A stretch of DNA of 64,000 nt from Brachybacterium sp. P6-10-X1 (lineage in GTDB: Bacteria; Actinomycetota; Actinomycetes; Actinomycetales; Dermabacteraceae). Of this stretch, positions 61,316 through 64,000 are shown piece after piece. How positions within the stretch are numbered: the stretch's first letter is position 1; every line of letters begins with the position of its first letter. A program made the position numbers and the translations under genes. Below the pieces are notes generated by a model. The model was given only the letters and a program-made list of their open reading frames with translations. It did no database searches and was not told the DNA's origin. Location of the stretch: the NCBI RefSeq assembly GCF_001969445.1, contig NZ_CP017297.1, forward strand, positions 2,728,001 through 2,792,000, given 5' to 3'.

Positions 61316-61363
61316 ATGGCCACCCACGCCCTCTCGCCGCACCCGCGGCCCGAGCATCGATGA
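61316..61363 (+). CDS. 15-codon upstream ORF (leader peptide candidate)
   Basis: Frame ATG at 61316 encodes MATHALSPHPRPEHR and stops at TGA 61361-61363, which overlaps the start codon of the transporter gene (ATGA). GATACT lies 5 nt before its ATG, so the mRNA may begin at or near this codon. The peptide has three histidines and three prolines. It may couple translation to the transporter gene on a nearly leaderless mRNA. Confidence 0.4.
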   Translation: MATHALSPHPRPEHR

Positions 61364-62223
61364 GCACCCTCGCCCTGACCCTGGTCCTGGTGGCGGCGCT
61401 CTGCCACGCGGTGTGGAACCTCGCCGCGAAGCGGGTGACCGTCGGTGGCTTCGCCTTCGTGTGGTGCTACGACGTGGGCTCGGTGGTGCTGTGGGCTCCC
61501 CTGGCGCTGGTCACCCTGGCGCGAGCCGATGTCGGGTTCTCGCCCGCCGTCGTCCTCGCTCCGCTGGTCTCGGGACTGATCCATGTCGCCTATCAGCTCA
61601 CGCTGCAGACGGGGTACGCACGCGCCGACCTCGGCGTCGTCTATCCGGTGGCGCGCGGGGTCGGCCCCGTGCTGTCCATGGCGATCGCGATCCTCGTGCT
61701 CGACGAGCGGCCGGGATGGGTCGCCGCGGTCGGCGCGCTGGTGGTGATCGGCGGGATCGTGGTGGTGGCCACCGGGAGATCGGTCGCGGGACGTCACGGG
61801 ATCCGCGCCGGGGTCGTCTGGGGCACGGCGACCGGGATCGCGATCGCCGCGTACACGCTGTGGGACAGCTATTCGGTGACGACGCTGGGACTGCCGCCGG
61901 TGGGCTACTTCGTGACCACCTGCCTGTGGCAGGTGCTGCTGATGACGCCGACCCTGCTGCGGCGGCACCGCGAGGACGTCGTGCCCGTCGTCCGCTCCCA
62001 TGGGCGGGAGGTGCTGCTGGTCGCGGCCCTGTCCCCGCTGGCCTATGTGCTGGTCCTGGAGGCGATGCGCACCGCACCGGTCTCCCTGGTCGCCCCCGTC
62101 CGGGAGTCCAGCATCGTGGTGGGCTCGCTGCTGGCCTGGTGGCTGTTCATGGAGCCGGACCCGCTGCGACGTATGCTGGGAGCGGCGATCGTGCTGGCCG
62201 GGATCGTGCTCATCGCGGTGTGA
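61360..62223 (+). CDS. EamA/DMT-family transporter
   Basis: A 287-residue, ten-helix drug/metabolite transporter with two EamA repeats: LALTLVLVAALCHAVWNLAA begins the first, GVVWGTATGIAIAAYTLWDS the second. LGVVYPVARGVGPVLSMAIA and APVRESSIVVGSLLAWWLF are the conserved ends of the repeats. The substrate is unknown. The ATG at 61360 overlaps the stop of a 15-codon upstream ORF, so its translation may be coupled. Confidence 0.88.
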   Translation: MSTLALTLVLVAALCHAVWNLAAKRVTVGGFAFVWCYDVGSVVLWAPLALVTLARADVGFSPAVVLAPLVSGLIHVAYQLTLQTGYARADLGVVYPVARGVGPVLSMAIAILVLDERPGWVAAVGALVVIGGIVVVATGRSVAGRHGIRAGVVWGTATGIAIAAYTLWDSYSVTTLGLPPVGYFVTTCLWQVLLMTPTLLRRHREDVVPVVRSHGREVLLVAALSPLAYVLVLEAMRTAPVSLVAPVRESSIVVGSLLAWWLFMEPDPLRRMLGAAIVLAGIVLIAV

Positions 62224-62300
62224 TCGCTCGGGGCCCGCCGGGCCGAGCGCATGACGGCTGTCATCGATCCGACGGCGCCGCGTCACGGCCCCTCCCGTGC

Positions 62301-63128
62301 TCAGACCCGTGCGAGGACCTCGCCGTGCAGCAGGCTGAACCAGCCGTCGGGATCCTCGGCCCAGGCCAGCACCTCCGCAGCGATCGCCTCCCGCTCCGCG
62401 GCGTCGGCCCACTGCTCGCGCTCGAGCTGCTGGGCGAACGGCCCGGCGGTGAGCCTCCCGGCGAGGGTCTCCGCCCAGGCCGCGCGCGTCTCCGGGGTCG
62501 CGTACAGCCAGGTCGAGGAGCCGGATGCGACGTCCTCCACCCCGGCCTCGTGGGCCCAGGCGAGCAGTCGCCGCCCGGCATCCGGGGTGCCGCCGTTGGC
62601 GCGGGCGGCTCGCAGGTACAGGGCGAGCCAGCGATCGATCGCGGGCACCTCGGGATACCAGCGGAAGCCCTCGTAGTCACTGTCCCGCAGGGCGATGACT
62701 CCGCCGGGCCGGGTGACGCGGCGGGCCTCCGCGATCGCGGCCACCGGCTGCGGGAGGTGCTGGAGCACCTGGTGGGCGTGGACCACGTCGACGCTGTCGT
62801 CGGCCAGCGGCAGCGCCTGCGCATCACCGACCAGCACCCGGACGGCGCCGAGCCCCTGCCTCACGAGCTCGGCGCGGGTGATCTCCGCGGACTGTTCGGA
62901 GACCTCCAGCGCGGTGACGTTCTGGGGGCCGACGATCCGGGCGAGATCCGCCGTGATCGTGCCCGCGCCGCTGCCCACGTCCAGCAGCTGCTGCCCGGGC
63001 CGCAGGAGCGGCAGCAGGTGGGCGGCGGAGTTCTGCGCGGTGCGGGCGCGGTGGCTGTCCAGCACGGCAGCGCCGTAGCCGTGGGTGTAGGCGGGGGCGC
63101 GGTCCGAGGTGTCTGCGTGACCTGGCAT
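62301..63128 (-). CDS. SAM-dependent methyltransferase
   Basis: A 275-residue class I methyltransferase. LLDVGSGAGTITADLARIVG (motif I, about 48-67) binds SAM, TALEVSEQS is motif II, VLVGDAQALPLADDSVDVVH is motif III-IV, and ARRVTRPGGVIALRDSDY is motif VI. It is closest in style to UbiE/Methyltransf_11 proteins. Substrate unknown. The ATG at 63128 has TAGCGT (63135-63140, minus strand) 6 nt upstream, suggesting a leaderless start. Confidence 0.88.
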   Translation of the reverse strand: MPGHADTSDRAPAYTHGYGAAVLDSHRARTAQNSAAHLLPLLRPGQQLLDVGSGAGTITADLARIVGPQNVTALEVSEQSAEITRAELVRQGLGAVRVLVGDAQALPLADDSVDVVHAHQVLQHLPQPVAAIAEARRVTRPGGVIALRDSDYEGFRWYPEVPAIDRWLALYLRAARANGGTPDAGRRLLAWAHEAGVEDVASGSSTWLYATPETRAAWAETLAGRLTAGPFAQQLEREQWADAAEREAIAAEVLAWAEDPDGWFSLLHGEVLARV

Positions 63129-63260
63129 GGGCCGACGCTACGCCGCCCGGGTGGCACCGGGCAGGGGCGACCGACTGCTGGGCGCAGTGCGGGAACACGT
63201 CCACGGTCTCGTCGGGAGGGAGGACGTCATCGGGCACACCGGCCTCGGGCGCCGGGACGT

Positions 63261-64000
63261 TCACGATCCGTCGGTACCCGGCTCACCGTCGGTCGCCCGG
63301 TGCCGGAGGGCCGCGCGCCGGTCCCCGAGGGCGGCGGTGATCACCACCGCGATCCCCACGACCGCGCCGATCACGGTCTCCAGCACACGGGCCTGGAGCA
63401 TCGTCCCGATCGGCTGCGGATGCGCGAGCTGGACCATGAGCAGGGCCAGCGGGGTGATGAACAGCAGCGCGAAGGAGTAGTTGCGCAGCACGTACATCTC
63501 GGCGAGGAACTGCAGGACCACCACCCACACCACGAGCTGCCAGGGCTCGGCGGGGAAGGACAGCAGGAAGGCGGTGGTCACGATGCCGAGCGTGGTGCCG
63601 ATGATGCGGTGCAGCCCGCGCTCGACCTGCAGGGTGCGCCCCGGGGCCGACAGCGGCGCTATCGCCGCGATCTGCGCCCAGTAGGGGAAGGGCAGCCCGG
63701 AGGCGAGGCCCAGCACCCCGGCGATCGCGGCGGCGAGCGCGAACCGGCCGAACTCGGCGCCCAGCTGCGCCCGGGACCAGGACTCCGCGGCGGGCCGGAC
63801 GTCGGCCCCGGGATGACGCTCCCCCGCCCAGTGGCCGAGCAGGCCCAGCACGACGCACAGGGAGGCGCAGGCGCCCGCGATGAGGAACGCGGCCCAGATC
63901 GGGGCGGCGGGCGGCGCGGAGGCGATGGCGGCGACCGCGAACAGCGGGAAGATCGCGCCGCCCGGCTTCAGGCCGAGCCGGAGCACCAGGGCCGCGGCGA
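63261..64000 (-). CDS. FUSC-family membrane protein (partial at the edge)
   Basis: At least 246 residues, open across the right edge, so the N-terminus is missing. About five hydrophobic stretches are visible, with GLPFPYWAQIAAIAPLSAPG and VERGLHRIIGTTLGIVTTAF, the conserved core of FUSC/YccS proteins thought to export aromatic acids, followed by LARVLETVIGAVVGIAVVI-like final helices. The stop is at 63261-63263. No neighbour gives the substrate. Confidence 0.8.
   Translation of the reverse strand, partial: AAALVLRLGLKPGGAIFPLFAVAAIASAPPAAPIWAAFLIAGACASLCVVLGLLGHWAGERHPGADVRPAAESWSRAQLGAEFGRFALAAAIAGVLGLASGLPFPYWAQIAAIAPLSAPGRTLQVERGLHRIIGTTLGIVTTAFLLSFPAEPWQLVVWVVVLQFLAEMYVLRNYSFALLFITPLALLMVQLAHPQPIGTMLQARVLETVIGAVVGIAVVITAALGDRRAALRHRATDGEPGTDGS

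Overview
The window is 64 kb of very GC-rich DNA with dense, short-spaced genes, GTG starts, many 4-nt stop/start overlaps and many apparently leaderless promoters (a TANNNT hexamer 6-7 nt before the start codon). Together with a DtxR/IdeR-type iron box, Tat-dependent secreted proteins and a DUF222/HNH protein, this points to a high-GC Gram-positive actinobacterium. Gene content would suit Dermabacteraceae such as Brachybacterium, but that genus is an inference. No rRNA, tRNA, CRISPR array, transposase, integrase or replication origin was seen. The first 67 bases hold no gene I can support, and the last gene runs off the right edge.

Layout. 0-9.3 kb: pyridoxal kinase, GtrA membrane protein, class I aminotransferase, a fatty-acid oxidation multienzyme (FadB-like) set among three related membrane-anchored extracellular proteins, and an ArsR/SRPBCC pair with a clear operator. 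9.3-13.5 kb: a membrane protein, a GNAT acetyltransferase, then an AT-rich cassette (about 10.8-12.1 kb) with a translationally coupled secreted/cytosolic pair, followed by a decayed membrane-gene end and a Cds1-type cysteine desulfhydrase. 13.5-19.1 kb: thiolase, acyl-CoA dehydrogenase and GH32 fructosidase on the minus strand, divergent from a two-subunit 3-oxoacid CoA-transferase, with an inverted repeat between them. 19.1-23.6 kb: a five-gene minus-strand operon (DUF4242 protein, acyl-CoA-dehydrogenase-like flavoprotein, ABC ATPase, Tat substrate-binding protein, permease), each gene overlapping the next by 4 nt.

23.7-34.9 kb: mixed housekeeping and accessory genes: GNATs (one frameshifted), HAD phosphatase, a membrane protein/winged-helix pair behind a promoter with a palindrome in its spacer, PdxH, a predicted ATPase, DsbA-like protein, GH25 lysozyme, a glutamine amidotransferase, a serine hydrolase and an APH(6)-type kinase. 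34.9-43.7 kb: DUF222/HNH protein, glutathione peroxidase, Tat-exported serine hydrolase, S9 peptidase, a truncated VOC protein and PhzF. 43.7-55.7 kb: MHS-type transporter, NhaD-like and NhaA antiporters, PhoX phosphatase, UspA and an APC permease, LssY-domain protein, aldo/keto reductase. 55.7-64 kb: an iron-siderophore ABC operon under a DtxR-type box, PAP2 phosphatase, DoxX, EamA transporter with a 15-codon upstream ORF, methyltransferase and a partial FUSC protein.

Functional links: pdxK and pdxH form a B6 salvage pair serving PLP enzymes in the window (aminotransferase, Cds1). The FadB-like enzyme, acyl-CoA dehydrogenase, thiolase and CoA-transferase together cover acyl-CoA degradation and activation of 3-oxoacids. 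The least explained parts are the AT-rich secreted/cytosolic pair, the DUF4242/flavoprotein/ABC operon, and the trio of anchored paralogues around fadB.
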